Part shown: piece by piece, positions 27,637-36,818 of the stretch
How the letters are laid out: each line of letters starts with the position of its first letter
Position numbering within the stretch: position 1 is the stretch's first letter
Source of the DNA: Actinomycetota bacterium
GTDB taxonomy: Bacteria > Actinomycetota > Aquicultoria > SURF-47
Assembly (NCBI GenBank): GCA_003599235.1
Contig: QZJE01000010.1
Coordinates: 1-64,000, forward strand
Reading direction: 5' to 3'
DNA: 64,000 bases
Notes under the pieces: model-generated
The model's database searches: none
The model's input: only the letters and a program-made list of their open reading frames with translations
Told to the model about the DNA's origin: nothing
Translations under genes and position numbers: made by a program

Positions 27637-29846
27637 TAGAAACCTCCTTTTAGGCTAAACATTATAATTAGAACGGAGACTATAAAAATGACAACTAAGG
27701 CATAGTTTTGAACTAGGCCTGTTTGCACCCGCCTGACTCTTTCTCCGATATAGATAATGGCTGCAGGAATGATGTTTATAAACCCATCTATTACAATTCT
27801 ATCCATACGGTTGCTAAGAGATGATATTTTGTTGCCTCCCGGTGTTAGTTCTTCTATATTCCAAAGAAGGTTAGCCATTACTTCCTGGCTTCCTTTGTCG
27901 ATAACATCTTTCTCTACTTTTGCCATCTTGCCAGCAATGGTGTTAGTCATATTATCTAGGCGTTTGCTAAAAGCTGAATCTTTACCAAGAGCCAATTCTT
28001 CTATGCACCAAACGAAACTGGCTAGATACTGGATTCCTTTATTTAGATATTTAGCTTCTATCTCAGTTGCCTTGGTAGCGATTTTATTACCGACATTACC
28101 AAGGACTGAAATAAACCAGTTAAAGGGGATAAAGAAAAATTGATTTAAGGCCGGAGCAAGCTTCTTATTAGGCTCTAACTCGGTTTTATTTAAGTCGCTA
28201 ACCGGACTAAATAGCCAAAAATCAATCCAAATAGATGTAAAGAAATCAGATAAATAGTTAGTAAATATTATTGCCGGTTGCTTGGCCTTACTGATAACAA
28301 CAGGAATCCTCTCTAAAACAGATTCCAGCCAATTGTTTAGGAGACTAAACGTTGCTGGTATTACAGCTAATTTCTCTATGGTCCAAACATAAGCGACGTC
28401 AAAGTCGAAAGTTTGTCTATTGTGTGGAGCAAATACTTTAACTCTGCCTATGACAAAAACAGCTGTTATTACAATGAAAAGCTGGGATACTCCAAAGAAA
28501 TGATCAAAAGTAAAAAACTCAACATCATTGGCAAAAGGCAGTATTCTAGTTACCAGGCCAGGAAAAATACCGGTGATAAAACACAGAACAGCTAAGCCTA
28601 TCATGGGAACGGTCATATTCCAGGGAGCCTCAACGGCCTTCTTTTCTAGCTCTGGGTTGGGACGTAAAAATCCGTAATAAGAAAACTTTAAGAATGATAA
28701 AAAGGTACCCACTGCGGCTAACTCCAGCATCAAGTAGAGATAATCATTTGAGTGTGCTGCATCAAAAATTAATCCTTTGCTGATAAAACCGTTAAAAAAC
28801 GGTATACCGGTAATAGAGAGGCTGGCTATAATAACCGAAGCAGTAGTAAAGGGCATCTTTTTTGCTAGCCCTCCCATCTCGTGCAAGTTTTCTTTTCCCA
28901 GGGTGTAGATGACGGCTCCGCTAGCCATAAAAAGCGCTGTTTTATAAAGAATATTATTAAATAGGTGATACATGGCTCCGTTAATGCCTACCGCAGTGCC
29001 AATACCGATAGCGGCTACCATATATCCCACCTGGCTGATGATATGGTATGAAAGCAGCTTTCTGGTATTATTCTGCATAAGAGCCATGGTTACTCCGAAA
29101 ATAGCCATGGCAGCTCCGATGTAGGCGATATAGGACCATCCGGGAGCAACTCTAGCCAATAAGTAAACGGCAGTTTTGGTTGTAAAGACCGACATAAAAA
29201 TACTGCTGTAGTAAGGAGCTTTCGGATAGCTATCAGGGAGCCAAGTATGAAGAAACATAAAACCCGAGTTAATTCCGGCACCAACAATAACCAAATATAA
29301 GGGTAAACCGGCTGCTAATCTTACAATCTCTAGTGATCCCGTATTTAGATAGTGAAGCCAGATGCCACCTAATAGAAACAAGCCTCCTATTAAATGCATG
29401 ATAATATATCTAAAACCGGCATTTCTTGCCTCTGGGTCTTTATTTAATAGGATTAGGCCTGTTGAGGATACTGCAACCAATTCCCAGAAGATATATAAAG
29501 TTAAAAAATCACCGGCAAAAACCAGTCCCAGGGCAGAGCCTAGATAACAAAAACCTAAAAGCTGAAAAATGCTCTCTTTAATATGAAGTGAGTAGATGAC
29601 AGCAAACAGACCAATAATTACAAAAATATAGGCTACAAAGAGGCTCAATTTATCGGCCTTAAGAAGGATTAATTGAAAATCCAGAAAGTTTATAGTAATT
29701 ACAGTGCCGGCTTTAATAGAGAAAACAACAATTAACCCAGCTAAAGAAACTAATACCAGGTATATTTTTCTAGCTATGTCTTTAAATAGCGGAGTAAGTA
29801 GTCCACCAATAATAAAAATAAACGCCGGTAACATAAACTTAATCAA
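27636..29846 (-). CDS. NuoL/MrpD-like antiporter subunit with extended C-terminal arm
   Basis: Residues 1-430 are an antiporter-like core (FWELVAVSSTGLILLN, HTWLPDSYPKAPYYSS, FTTKTAVYLLARV). The TM7 position reads GINSGF where canonical L has GKSAQ, so the channel Lys is replaced, as in an MrpD-type subfamily. The last 300 residues hold three related blocks (VWTIEKLAVIPATFS, VWCIEELALGKDSAFS, LWNIEELTPGGNKISS) and end with RRVQTGLVQNYAL plus a helix, as in NuoL lateral arms. At 736 residues it is over 100 longer than E. coli NuoL. The arm may span the extra antiporter subunits; that is inference. Confidence 0.85.
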   Translation of the reverse strand: MIKFMLPAFIFIIGGLLTPLFKDIARKIYLVLVSLAGLIVVFSIKAGTVITINFLDFQLILLKADKLSLFVAYIFVIIGLFAVIYSLHIKESIFQLLGFCYLGSALGLVFAGDFLTLYIFWELVAVSSTGLILLNKDPEARNAGFRYIIMHLIGGLFLLGGIWLHYLNTGSLEIVRLAAGLPLYLVIVGAGINSGFMFLHTWLPDSYPKAPYYSSIFMSVFTTKTAVYLLARVAPGWSYIAYIGAAMAIFGVTMALMQNNTRKLLSYHIISQVGYMVAAIGIGTAVGINGAMYHLFNNILYKTALFMASGAVIYTLGKENLHEMGGLAKKMPFTTASVIIASLSITGIPFFNGFISKGLIFDAAHSNDYLYLMLELAAVGTFLSFLKFSYYGFLRPNPELEKKAVEAPWNMTVPMIGLAVLCFITGIFPGLVTRILPFANDVEFFTFDHFFGVSQLFIVITAVFVIGRVKVFAPHNRQTFDFDVAYVWTIEKLAVIPATFSLLNNWLESVLERIPVVISKAKQPAIIFTNYLSDFFTSIWIDFWLFSPVSDLNKTELEPNKKLAPALNQFFFIPFNWFISVLGNVGNKIATKATEIEAKYLNKGIQYLASFVWCIEELALGKDSAFSKRLDNMTNTIAGKMAKVEKDVIDKGSQEVMANLLWNIEELTPGGNKISSLSNRMDRIVIDGFINIIPAAIIYIGERVRRVQTGLVQNYALVVIFIVSVLIIMFSLKGGF

Positions 29847-30169
29847 TGATGCTCCTCTAGTTCTTTAGCGGCTATTTTTGGTAATAATGTTAAGGACACA
29901 ATTACAAAGTAGCCGATAGATATAAGGCTAAAAATGCTCTGCCATCCGAAAACTCGCCAAGCTGACTCATGCTTTGCTCCCTCGTGCCCCGCTTCTTCTT
30001 TATGGCCTCCGCCTTCTTCTGTTGTTTCATTAGCGGTTTTCTCATGCTTAGAAGTAGTTTTGCTTATTTCTGCTTTTTTGTCTTTTGTCGCCGTACTAGC
30101 CGTTGTCACAATGCTAATAATAAAACTAAATGCAATGATTACTAAAACAACTGCCAGGAACTTTTTCAT
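29843..30169 (-). CDS. Small His/Glu-rich membrane protein of the complex I operon
   Basis: 108 residues: an N-terminal helix (about 4-24), a charged, His-rich linker (GGGHKEEAGHEGAKHES), a second helix (about 75-97) and a KELEEHH tail. It overlaps both neighbours by 4 bases, so it is embedded in the operon and probably an accessory subunit. The His cluster might bind metal or act in proton relay, but nothing proves it. I know no family for it. Confidence 0.6.
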   Translation of the reverse strand: MKKFLAVVLVIIAFSFIISIVTTASTATKDKKAEISKTTSKHEKTANETTEEGGGHKEEAGHEGAKHESAWRVFGWQSIFSLISIGYFVIVSLTLLPKIAAKELEEHH

Positions 30170-31656
30170 ATTCTTCCTCCAGTAAAAAAAGCAACCGCAT
30201 TTTTTGCAATTGATATCGGAAGCCCCGGCGAGGTTGCAAACAAACCTAACAAAAATGAACAGCTAGCGGTAGCTGTTATCGGGCCTAACATGGTTATTAC
30301 CGATTCTCTTTCTTCCTTTTTAATTTTTTCTTCCGGCTGCTTAAAATAAGCCCTCCATACAATTGGTAGAAAATATGCCGCGTTTAAAATAGAGCTTACT
30401 AAAAGTATACTTACAAAAAACGGTCTTTGGCTTTGAGCAACCCCTATTCCTAAATACCATTTGCTAACAAAACCAGCTAAAGGGGGAACTCCAATCATTC
30501 CTAAACAAGCAACACTAAAAGCGCCCATTGTAATAGGCAGGCGTTTAGCTATGCCGTCTAGCTGGCTGATGTTAGTTTTGCCGGTTTCATGAGTTATTAT
30601 TCCGGCACACATAAACAGTGTTCCTTTAGTGACAGCATGGTTGGCAATATGGATCATAGCAGCCAATATCCCCGCAGGGGTTAGAAGAGCGGCTCCGAAA
30701 ACAATGTAAGATAACTGACCAATTGTAGAATAAGCTAATCTTCGTTTTAGGTGGTCTTGTTTAATGGCAATAATGGAAGCTACTACAATGGTAAAGGAAG
30801 CAATTACCATCAAGGTAATGCCTAATCCCAGCTTACTCATCAGATCTATCCCATAGATGCTCAATACGACTCTTAGAACACCGAAGGCCCCGGCCTTAAC
30901 TACAGCTACGGCATGCAGCAGTGTTGAAACCGGTGTCGGGGCAACCATTGCTGAGGGTAGCCAGTGATGCATAGGCATTATACCGGCTTTAACGCCAACA
31001 CCTATTATGTAAAAGATAAACAGAGTTCGAAGTAGTAGTGGACTGGCGCCAGAGGCATTATTTAATAGTCCAGCTTCTGCCAAGCTTAAGCTTCCTGCTA
31101 AAAAGTAAGTAATAACGATAGCTGCCAGTAAAAATCCACCTGCCGTTAAAGTATATATTAGGTATTTGATACCGGCCTTATAAGCTTCTTCTGTGCCTGC
31201 ATGAACAACCAACGGATAAGTAGATAGGGTTAACAGTTCAAAAAAGATAAAAAAGTTAATCAGGTTAGCTGACAAAGCAATTCCTAAGGCTGAAAAAATT
31301 GCCATGGCAAAGAAAGAGAAAAAGCGGTGTTTGTGTTCTTCGTGACCCATATAACCGATGGTATATATATTTACAATTACCCACATAAAAGAGGAAACGG
31401 TGGCAAATAGTAGACCTAATGAATCGGCCCTAAAGGAGATGCTTGCTCCAGAAAACAGCTTAAGCAAAGTAATGCTATATATTTTTCCCTGCAGGGCTCC
31501 CGGTATCATAGCTGCAACGCTGGCAAAAGCAATAACGCTTCCAACGGTGCCAAAGGTATTACGTAAGCGGGTATTGTTGCCCCAAATGGCAGTTAATAAA
31601 CCTGCCAGTCCGCTTGCAACTATTCCAATTACCGGTAAAGGTGAAATTACTGTCAT
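30166..31656 (-). CDS. Extra antiporter-like subunit (MrpD/HyfB/NuoM-like)
   Basis: 496 residues, about 14 helices. Conserved channel residues: IFFELLTLSTYPLVV (TM5 Glu), GVKAGIMPMHHWLPSAMVAP (TM7 Lys), AVVKAGAFGVLRV (TM8 Lys) and GVPPLAGFVSKWYL (TM12 Lys). All proton-channel positions look intact. It is closer to MrpD/hydrogenase-type subunits than to L, M or N, all of which are also present. It starts 9 bases after a paralogue. Confidence 0.9.
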   Translation of the reverse strand: MTVISPLPVIGIVASGLAGLLTAIWGNNTRLRNTFGTVGSVIAFASVAAMIPGALQGKIYSITLLKLFSGASISFRADSLGLLFATVSSFMWVIVNIYTIGYMGHEEHKHRFFSFFAMAIFSALGIALSANLINFFIFFELLTLSTYPLVVHAGTEEAYKAGIKYLIYTLTAGGFLLAAIVITYFLAGSLSLAEAGLLNNASGASPLLLRTLFIFYIIGVGVKAGIMPMHHWLPSAMVAPTPVSTLLHAVAVVKAGAFGVLRVVLSIYGIDLMSKLGLGITLMVIASFTIVVASIIAIKQDHLKRRLAYSTIGQLSYIVFGAALLTPAGILAAMIHIANHAVTKGTLFMCAGIITHETGKTNISQLDGIAKRLPITMGAFSVACLGMIGVPPLAGFVSKWYLGIGVAQSQRPFFVSILLVSSILNAAYFLPIVWRAYFKQPEEKIKKEERESVITMLGPITATASCSFLLGLFATSPGLPISIAKNAVAFFTGGRI

Positions 31657-31665
31657 CGTATATCC

Positions 31666-33165
31666 TTAAAAATAATAACTCACCACTTTCTCTACTAATC
31701 TCAAGGGAATCTTGATGTAGATACCAAATAGAAAAGTCGATATGCCTAGTAAAAACATAGGGGTAAGCATAACCCAGGAAGGTTCATTAAAGGCAATTTT
31801 TTCTACTTTGTCTTCGTGCCCATGATGAGCACTAGCCTTTTTCTTTTCACCAAACCATCCGTTGATAATTATAGGGCCGAAATAAAGGGCATTTAGTAAT
31901 CCGCTTAAGACAATCATGCCGATTGTGACATAGGCCGCCCAGGGAGCTATGTTACCACCACTCATCGATTGCATAGTGCCTGTGGCCAGCAACCACTTAC
32001 TAAAAAAGCCCACAAACGGGGGGATACCTATCATCGATAAAGCTGCCAAAGTAAATGTAGTCATAGTCATTGGCATTTTTTTGCCAATTCCCTTCATTGA
32101 AGCTAAATCACTTTTACCGGTTTTCTTAATAATTGAGCCGCAAGCCAAAAAAAGCGAACTTTTCATCAAAGCATGGTTGATGATATGAAGCACTCCTCCG
32201 GCTAAAGCTAGCGGGGACATAAGGGCTGCTCCTAAAATAACATAGCCGATTTGAGCAACTGATGAATATGCCAGCATCTTCTTTAATTCGGATTGAGTAA
32301 TAGCAGCTAGCGAGCCGCCTATCATAGTTATTACCGCTAAGGTTAGTAAAACGTTGGTTGTAGAAGGCCCGGCTAGTGATTTACCGTATACTCCATATAC
32401 TACTCTGATTATTCCGTAAGCGCCTACTTTGGCCATGGCTCCAGAAAGGATGGCAGCGGCGGCTGAAGGGGCAGCCGGATAAGACTCCGGCAGCCAAATG
32501 TGGGCCGGAAACATACCCGCTTTTACCCCAAAACCGGCCACTAGAAGCCAAAATACTAAAATCCAAGGGCCCTTTGATATATTTACGATTCCTTGTCCCA
32601 TTAAATCCAGCGATCCGGTAGTGCTGTATAAAATAGCAGTAGCGCCAATCAAGCACGCCGTACCGACGACTGATATAAAAAGATATTGAAATCCAGCCCT
32701 AATAGCTTCGGGCGTTTGTTTGTGAATAACTAGAAAGGCTGAGGCAATTGAAAAAAGCTCAAAGAAAATAAGTAAGGTAAAGAGATTTTTTGAGAAAACA
32801 ATGCCTATCATCCCATACATTGATAGGTGTAAAAATGTTCCAAATAAACCTTTGTTTTTGTCTATGTACTCTATGCAGTAAAAAGAGACAAAAAGAGCTA
32901 AAGTGGTTCCTATTAAGGCCAGTATTAAACCCAGGGCATCTGCTTTTAAGGCTAGCTTAAAGGGCAGTCCTACATTATACTCCACCGCCACCTCATATCC
33001 TTTGTTAAATAAGGCATATAAGCCCAAAACGAGGCTTAAATCCACCCCGCATAATACGGCGCTTAATATAGAGGCGCCCCTCTTGCTTACTCTTCCCTGC
33101 GCAAACACTATAAAGCTGCTTGCTAAAGGAACTAGTATGGCTGCTAACAACAAAATTTTGGCCAA
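31666..33165 (-). CDS. Extra antiporter-like subunit (MrpD/HyfB/NuoN-like)
   Basis: 499 residues and a paralogue of the next gene in the operon. IFFELFSIASAFLVIH, GVKAGMFPAHIWLPESYPAAPSA, SGAMAKVGAYGIIRV and GIPPFVGFFSKWLL keep the channel Glu and Lys residues. A cytosolic or periplasmic loop near 440-455 is His-rich (ASAHHGHEDK). It begins 3 bases after nuoK, so it probably adds another pumping module between K and the distal L-like subunit. Confidence 0.9.
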   Translation of the reverse strand: MAKILLLAAILVPLASSFIVFAQGRVSKRGASILSAVLCGVDLSLVLGLYALFNKGYEVAVEYNVGLPFKLALKADALGLILALIGTTLALFVSFYCIEYIDKNKGLFGTFLHLSMYGMIGIVFSKNLFTLLIFFELFSIASAFLVIHKQTPEAIRAGFQYLFISVVGTACLIGATAILYSTTGSLDLMGQGIVNISKGPWILVFWLLVAGFGVKAGMFPAHIWLPESYPAAPSAAAAILSGAMAKVGAYGIIRVVYGVYGKSLAGPSTTNVLLTLAVITMIGGSLAAITQSELKKMLAYSSVAQIGYVILGAALMSPLALAGGVLHIINHALMKSSLFLACGSIIKKTGKSDLASMKGIGKKMPMTMTTFTLAALSMIGIPPFVGFFSKWLLATGTMQSMSGGNIAPWAAYVTIGMIVLSGLLNALYFGPIIINGWFGEKKKASAHHGHEDKVEKIAFNEPSWVMLTPMFLLGISTFLFGIYIKIPLRLVEKVVSYYF

Positions 33166-33168
33166 TTG

Positions 33169-33477
33169 TTATCCTTTCAGCTGATTATACTTATCAGTAT
33201 TCAAATTCCCGCTTAACCTAAAGAGGGAAAGTACTATTGCTAAGCCAACACCAATCTCACAAGCGGTTACTACCATAGTAAAGGTAACAAAAAGCTGTCC
33301 GGTCATAACCTTTGGTGTTACATACCTGGAAAATGCTATGAAGTTGATATTAACTGAATTGAGCATAAGCTCAATTGATAGCAGCACTAAAATAATATTT
33401 CTCTTCGACAAAGCACCATAGATTCCAATGGAGAACAAGGTAATGCTTAACGTAAGGAAATAATTAATAGGAATCAT
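33169..33477 (-). CDS. nuoK: NADH-quinone oxidoreductase subunit K
   Basis: 102 residues and three helices. Two conserved Glu positions of the E-channel appear in LLSIELMLNSVNINF and VVTACEIGVGLAIVLS. Start overlaps nuoJ by 4 bases. Confidence 0.95.
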   Translation of the reverse strand: MIPINYFLTLSITLFSIGIYGALSKRNIILVLLSIELMLNSVNINFIAFSRYVTPKVMTGQLFVTFTMVVTACEIGVGLAIVLSLFRLSGNLNTDKYNQLKG

Positions 33478-33968
33478 TTGGTCTCCTTTGCCAGATATAT
33501 AGCTCCAATTAGAGCAGCTAAAAGAACTACCCCGGCTATCTCAAAAGGCAGTGCTTGCTTTGTAAACAATGCAGTCGCTAAATCTATGGTTTGTCCTGGT
33601 TTTTGGTTAAGCATTCTAGCTTTTCCCCAATTTGTTGTGTTTAGGGGGATTATCATAGAGACCCAGAAAATGCCGGCAATAAAAATAGCTACCGGTGACT
33701 GTTTTACTTCAATAGTGGTTGATTTTTGAGTGGTCATCGTCAACATGATTACAAATAAAAGCAGCACCGTAACAGCTCCAGCGTAAATAAATACCTGAAC
33801 ACCGGCTAAAAATTGAGCATCAAGTAGCCAATAGATGCCTGCCAGAGCAATAAGAGCCACCAACAGATAAAAAACGCAGTGCACAATATTCCTAGATACC
33901 ATTAAGGCTAGGGCACAATATATGATAAGTATACTCATTGCAAAAAATAGAAATAATGGAATATTCAC
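33474..33968 (-). CDS. nuoJ: NADH-quinone oxidoreductase subunit J
   Basis: 164 residues, five helices; the pi-bulge TM3 region is VQVFIYAGAVTVLLLFVIML. It follows the I-type fusion gene with no gap and pairs with K in the membrane proton path. Confidence 0.93.
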   Translation of the reverse strand: MNIPLFLFFAMSILIIYCALALMVSRNIVHCVFYLLVALIALAGIYWLLDAQFLAGVQVFIYAGAVTVLLLFVIMLTMTTQKSTTIEVKQSPVAIFIAGIFWVSMIIPLNTTNWGKARMLNQKPGQTIDLATALFTKQALPFEIAGVVLLAALIGAIYLAKETK

Positions 33969-35819
33969 TTATTGCCTCAACATTTTCGATTTATTATAAA
34001 GCAGCTTATCCCTTACATCAACGGCTAGCTCATATTCTGAACTGTGAGTTAGCGTTCTTGTAGGGCAATATTCACTGCAAATACCGCAGAAAATACAGCG
34101 GTCTAGCGACAAATTATATTCATCTATGCTACGCCGACCATTCTGGGATACTTTTATTTCTATGGCATCAATTGGGCAGTTTCTCTCGCATATCTGGCAG
34201 CCGATACATTGACGGCTGTTGCATGACAGGCAACGCTCAGCTTCAGCTACTGCCTGTTCCTGATTAAAACCTAACTGCACTTCAGAGAAATCTTTTGGCC
34301 TCTGTGGAACAGGGATTTCCGGGATGATATAGCGCAAAGCCTCATTGAACCTTGGTTTGGTTGATATTTGCTCTGTAAACTCAGATTTCTTTAATGTCTC
34401 TTTAGTGCCGCTTAAGTATTGATGTATATTTTGAGCTACATTCCTGCCTCCGGCTATAGCTTGAATGGCAATATCAGGGCCGGTTACTAAGTCTCCGCAT
34501 GCAAATACTCCTTCGCGGCTGGTAACACCTGTTTGCTTATCGGCATTAATACTAAAACGCCTTTCATTAAATTCTATTCCTGCTTCTTCTGCCCAGTTCT
34601 TACTGTCTTGGCCCAGGTCAGGCACCCTGCTGATAGCCGAGATAATCTCATCTGTCTCCATAATAAACTCAGCGCCTTCTTTAGGTATCGGGCTTCTTCT
34701 ACCCGATTCATCTGGGGGCCCAAGCTCCATGCGGGTACACTCTACTTTTATGACATTACCGGTCCGTCCGATTATTTTGGCCGGATTAGCCAAAAACTCG
34801 AACTTAACCCCTTCATGCATGGCATCTTCGATTTCGAACTCATGGGCCGGCATCTCGGCTTGAGTACGTCGGTAAACGATGGTGACGTCATTGGCGCCTA
34901 TGCGCCTAGCACTTCTAGCACAGTCAATAGCGGTGTTTCCGCCACCGACTACGATGACTTTTTTACCAATCTTTACTTCCTTGCCTAGAGCTACGTCTGC
35001 TAAGAATGACTCACCGGGAATGACTCCTTTTAGCTCTTCTCCTTCGATCTTCATTTTGATAACTTTGTGGGCTCCAACAGCTACCACTACCGCTTTAAAG
35101 CCATCTTTAAGCAAGCTATCTACGGTAAAATCTTTTCCTAGAGCTTTTTTGTAGTTGATTTTTACACCCATATCTTCGATATTTTTTACTTCTCGCATAA
35201 TGACGTCTCTAGGCAAGCGGTAGGCTGGAATACCGACATAGAGCATTCCACCTGGAACAGGCAGTTTTTCGTAGATAGTTACCTGGTATCCCCATCTAGC
35301 CAAGTAATAAGCAGCTGCTAATCCGGCAGGACCGGCTCCGACTACGGCTACTTTATCGGATTTCTTCTCAGCAATTTTTCTGAAAGCCTTAGAGGGACCA
35401 TCGGTTTTAGCAAGCTCGGCATCCATATCTCCCATATAACGCTTGATAGCAGCGATTTGTACTGGTTGATCGGCCCAACCACGGCGGCATTCGTCTTCAC
35501 AAGGATGAGGACATACTCTGCCACAAATACTAGGGAGAGGATTACTTTCCAAATGTAAGTTAAAGGCCTCTCTGAACTTACCTTTAGCTACTAAATTAAT
35601 ATAGCCCCTAGCATCTACATTGGCCGGGCAGCGGTTCATACAGGGTGGCATCTCATCAGAGGGAGCACATGTTTTTGGTTCTCCCAGCATGCCGCTTATT
35701 TGCAAAGCGCCTCTGAAACGAGGGGTCATCTCATATTTTTCAAAAGGATATTTAAGGGTGATAGATTTTTTCCATATGTTTTTAAAAGTTACCCTCATCC
35801 CTTTTAATACTCTAAACAT
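33969..35819 (-). CDS. nuoI: NuoI with an inserted GltD-type NAD(P)H/FAD/Fe-S module
   Basis: Residues 1-42 (VTFKNIWKKSITLKYPFE, TPRFRGAL) are the NuoI N-terminus. Residues about 50-490 are a GltD-like oxidoreductase: Cys motifs CMNRCPANVD and CGRVCPHPCEDEC for Fe-S clusters, FAD motif VVGAGPAGLAAAYYLA, NAD(P) motif VVGGGNTAIDCARSA with VYRRTQAEMPA (suggesting NADPH) and GVFACGDLVTGPDIA. Residues 540-600 resume NuoI with CIGCQICERNCP and CIFCGICSEYCP, two 4Fe-4S clusters. The module thus sits inside NuoI at the peripheral-arm end, in an operon without nuoE, nuoF or nuoG, and could be its electron-input unit. 616 residues compared with about 160-180 for ordinary NuoI. I know of no such described enzyme but cannot search. 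Confidence 0.9.
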   Translation of the reverse strand: MFRVLKGMRVTFKNIWKKSITLKYPFEKYEMTPRFRGALQISGMLGEPKTCAPSDEMPPCMNRCPANVDARGYINLVAKGKFREAFNLHLESNPLPSICGRVCPHPCEDECRRGWADQPVQIAAIKRYMGDMDAELAKTDGPSKAFRKIAEKKSDKVAVVGAGPAGLAAAYYLARWGYQVTIYEKLPVPGGMLYVGIPAYRLPRDVIMREVKNIEDMGVKINYKKALGKDFTVDSLLKDGFKAVVVAVGAHKVIKMKIEGEELKGVIPGESFLADVALGKEVKIGKKVIVVGGGNTAIDCARSARRIGANDVTIVYRRTQAEMPAHEFEIEDAMHEGVKFEFLANPAKIIGRTGNVIKVECTRMELGPPDESGRRSPIPKEGAEFIMETDEIISAISRVPDLGQDSKNWAEEAGIEFNERRFSINADKQTGVTSREGVFACGDLVTGPDIAIQAIAGGRNVAQNIHQYLSGTKETLKKSEFTEQISTKPRFNEALRYIIPEIPVPQRPKDFSEVQLGFNQEQAVAEAERCLSCNSRQCIGCQICERNCPIDAIEIKVSQNGRRSIDEYNLSLDRCIFCGICSEYCPTRTLTHSSEYELAVDVRDKLLYNKSKMLRQ

Positions 35820-35831
35820 AAATTATCTACC

Positions 35832-36806
35832 TCATAAATAAACAACCGTTAATATGGCTGATGTAATTAGTAAATTAGCTAAGTTAAGTGGTAAAAGTAC
35901 TTTCCAGCTAAAATGCATCAGCTGATCGACTCTAAGCCTGGGGAAAGTTCCCCTAATCCAAATTATGATAAAAACAATCAAATAAGTTTTTAAAACAAAC
36001 CAAGTAATTCCGGGAACAAGGCCATTTAGGGCCGGTATCGGTGAGTTCCAGCCACCAAGGAAAAGAATAGTAACCAAAGCACTCATTACCAGTAACATGG
36101 CGTATTCGCCGAACATAAAGAAAGCAAATCGCATTCCGGTGTATTCTACATTGTATCCGGCTACTAACTCTGATTCAGCTTGAGGCATATCAAAAGGGGC
36201 TCTGTTTAATTCAGCTAGCATAACTATAAAAAAGAAAATAAAAGCAAAAGGCTGCAGTACAATAAACCATACTTTACTTTGAGCTTTTACAATCTCCACC
36301 AGGCTGAGTGAGCCAGACAACATAACTGCTCCAAGGGTAGCCATGAGCAAGGGAACTTCATAAGAAATTTGCTGGGCGGCTGATCGCAGTCCCCCAAGAA
36401 GGCTGTATTTATTAAACGAGGCCCAGCCGGCAAGAATAATTCCAACCGGGATAAGGGTTGTAGCCCCGAAAATATAGAAAATACCAATATCGAAGTTTCT
36501 GGCATAAATATTGTTATATACAGGAATTGCGGCAAAAGTCATAAAAGCCGGCACAAAAACTAAGAAAGGGGCTATAATAAACAGCATCTTATCAGCTTTA
36601 GCAGGTATAACGTCTTCTTTAGCTATTAATTTCATTCCATCAAAAGCAAGCTGAAACAGACCAAATGGTCCGTGATGTTTGGGTCCTATACCGCCGTAAA
36701 TATCAGCCAGAGTTTTTCTCTCAAACCAAATTATAAATACTACGTTAAGCAGTAGCAAAGGAAACGATATAGCTAAACTAACTAATAATCTAACTAACGG
36801 TGACAA
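35832..36806 (-). CDS. nuoH: NADH-quinone oxidoreductase subunit H
   Basis: 324 residues, eight helices. The quinone-site loop is ERKTLADIYGGIGPKHHGPFG, with AFDGMKLIAKED, and the acidic loop is AELNRAPFDMPQAESELVAGYNVEY. The first loop deviates from the usual GRIQxRxGPN, possibly reflecting a different quinone. Gaps to D and I are 12 bases each. Confidence 0.93.
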   Translation of the reverse strand: MSPLVRLLVSLAISFPLLLLNVVFIIWFERKTLADIYGGIGPKHHGPFGLFQLAFDGMKLIAKEDVIPAKADKMLFIIAPFLVFVPAFMTFAAIPVYNNIYARNFDIGIFYIFGATTLIPVGIILAGWASFNKYSLLGGLRSAAQQISYEVPLLMATLGAVMLSGSLSLVEIVKAQSKVWFIVLQPFAFIFFFIVMLAELNRAPFDMPQAESELVAGYNVEYTGMRFAFFMFGEYAMLLVMSALVTILFLGGWNSPIPALNGLVPGITWFVLKTYLIVFIIIWIRGTFPRLRVDQLMHFSWKVLLPLNLANLLITSAILTVVYL

Positions 36807-36818
36807 TGCTCTCCTTTA

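Noticed and set aside
34465-35154. Plus-strand ORFs (132, 151, 91 aa) over the NuoI fusion
   Set aside because: Antisense shadows of a well-supported gene.
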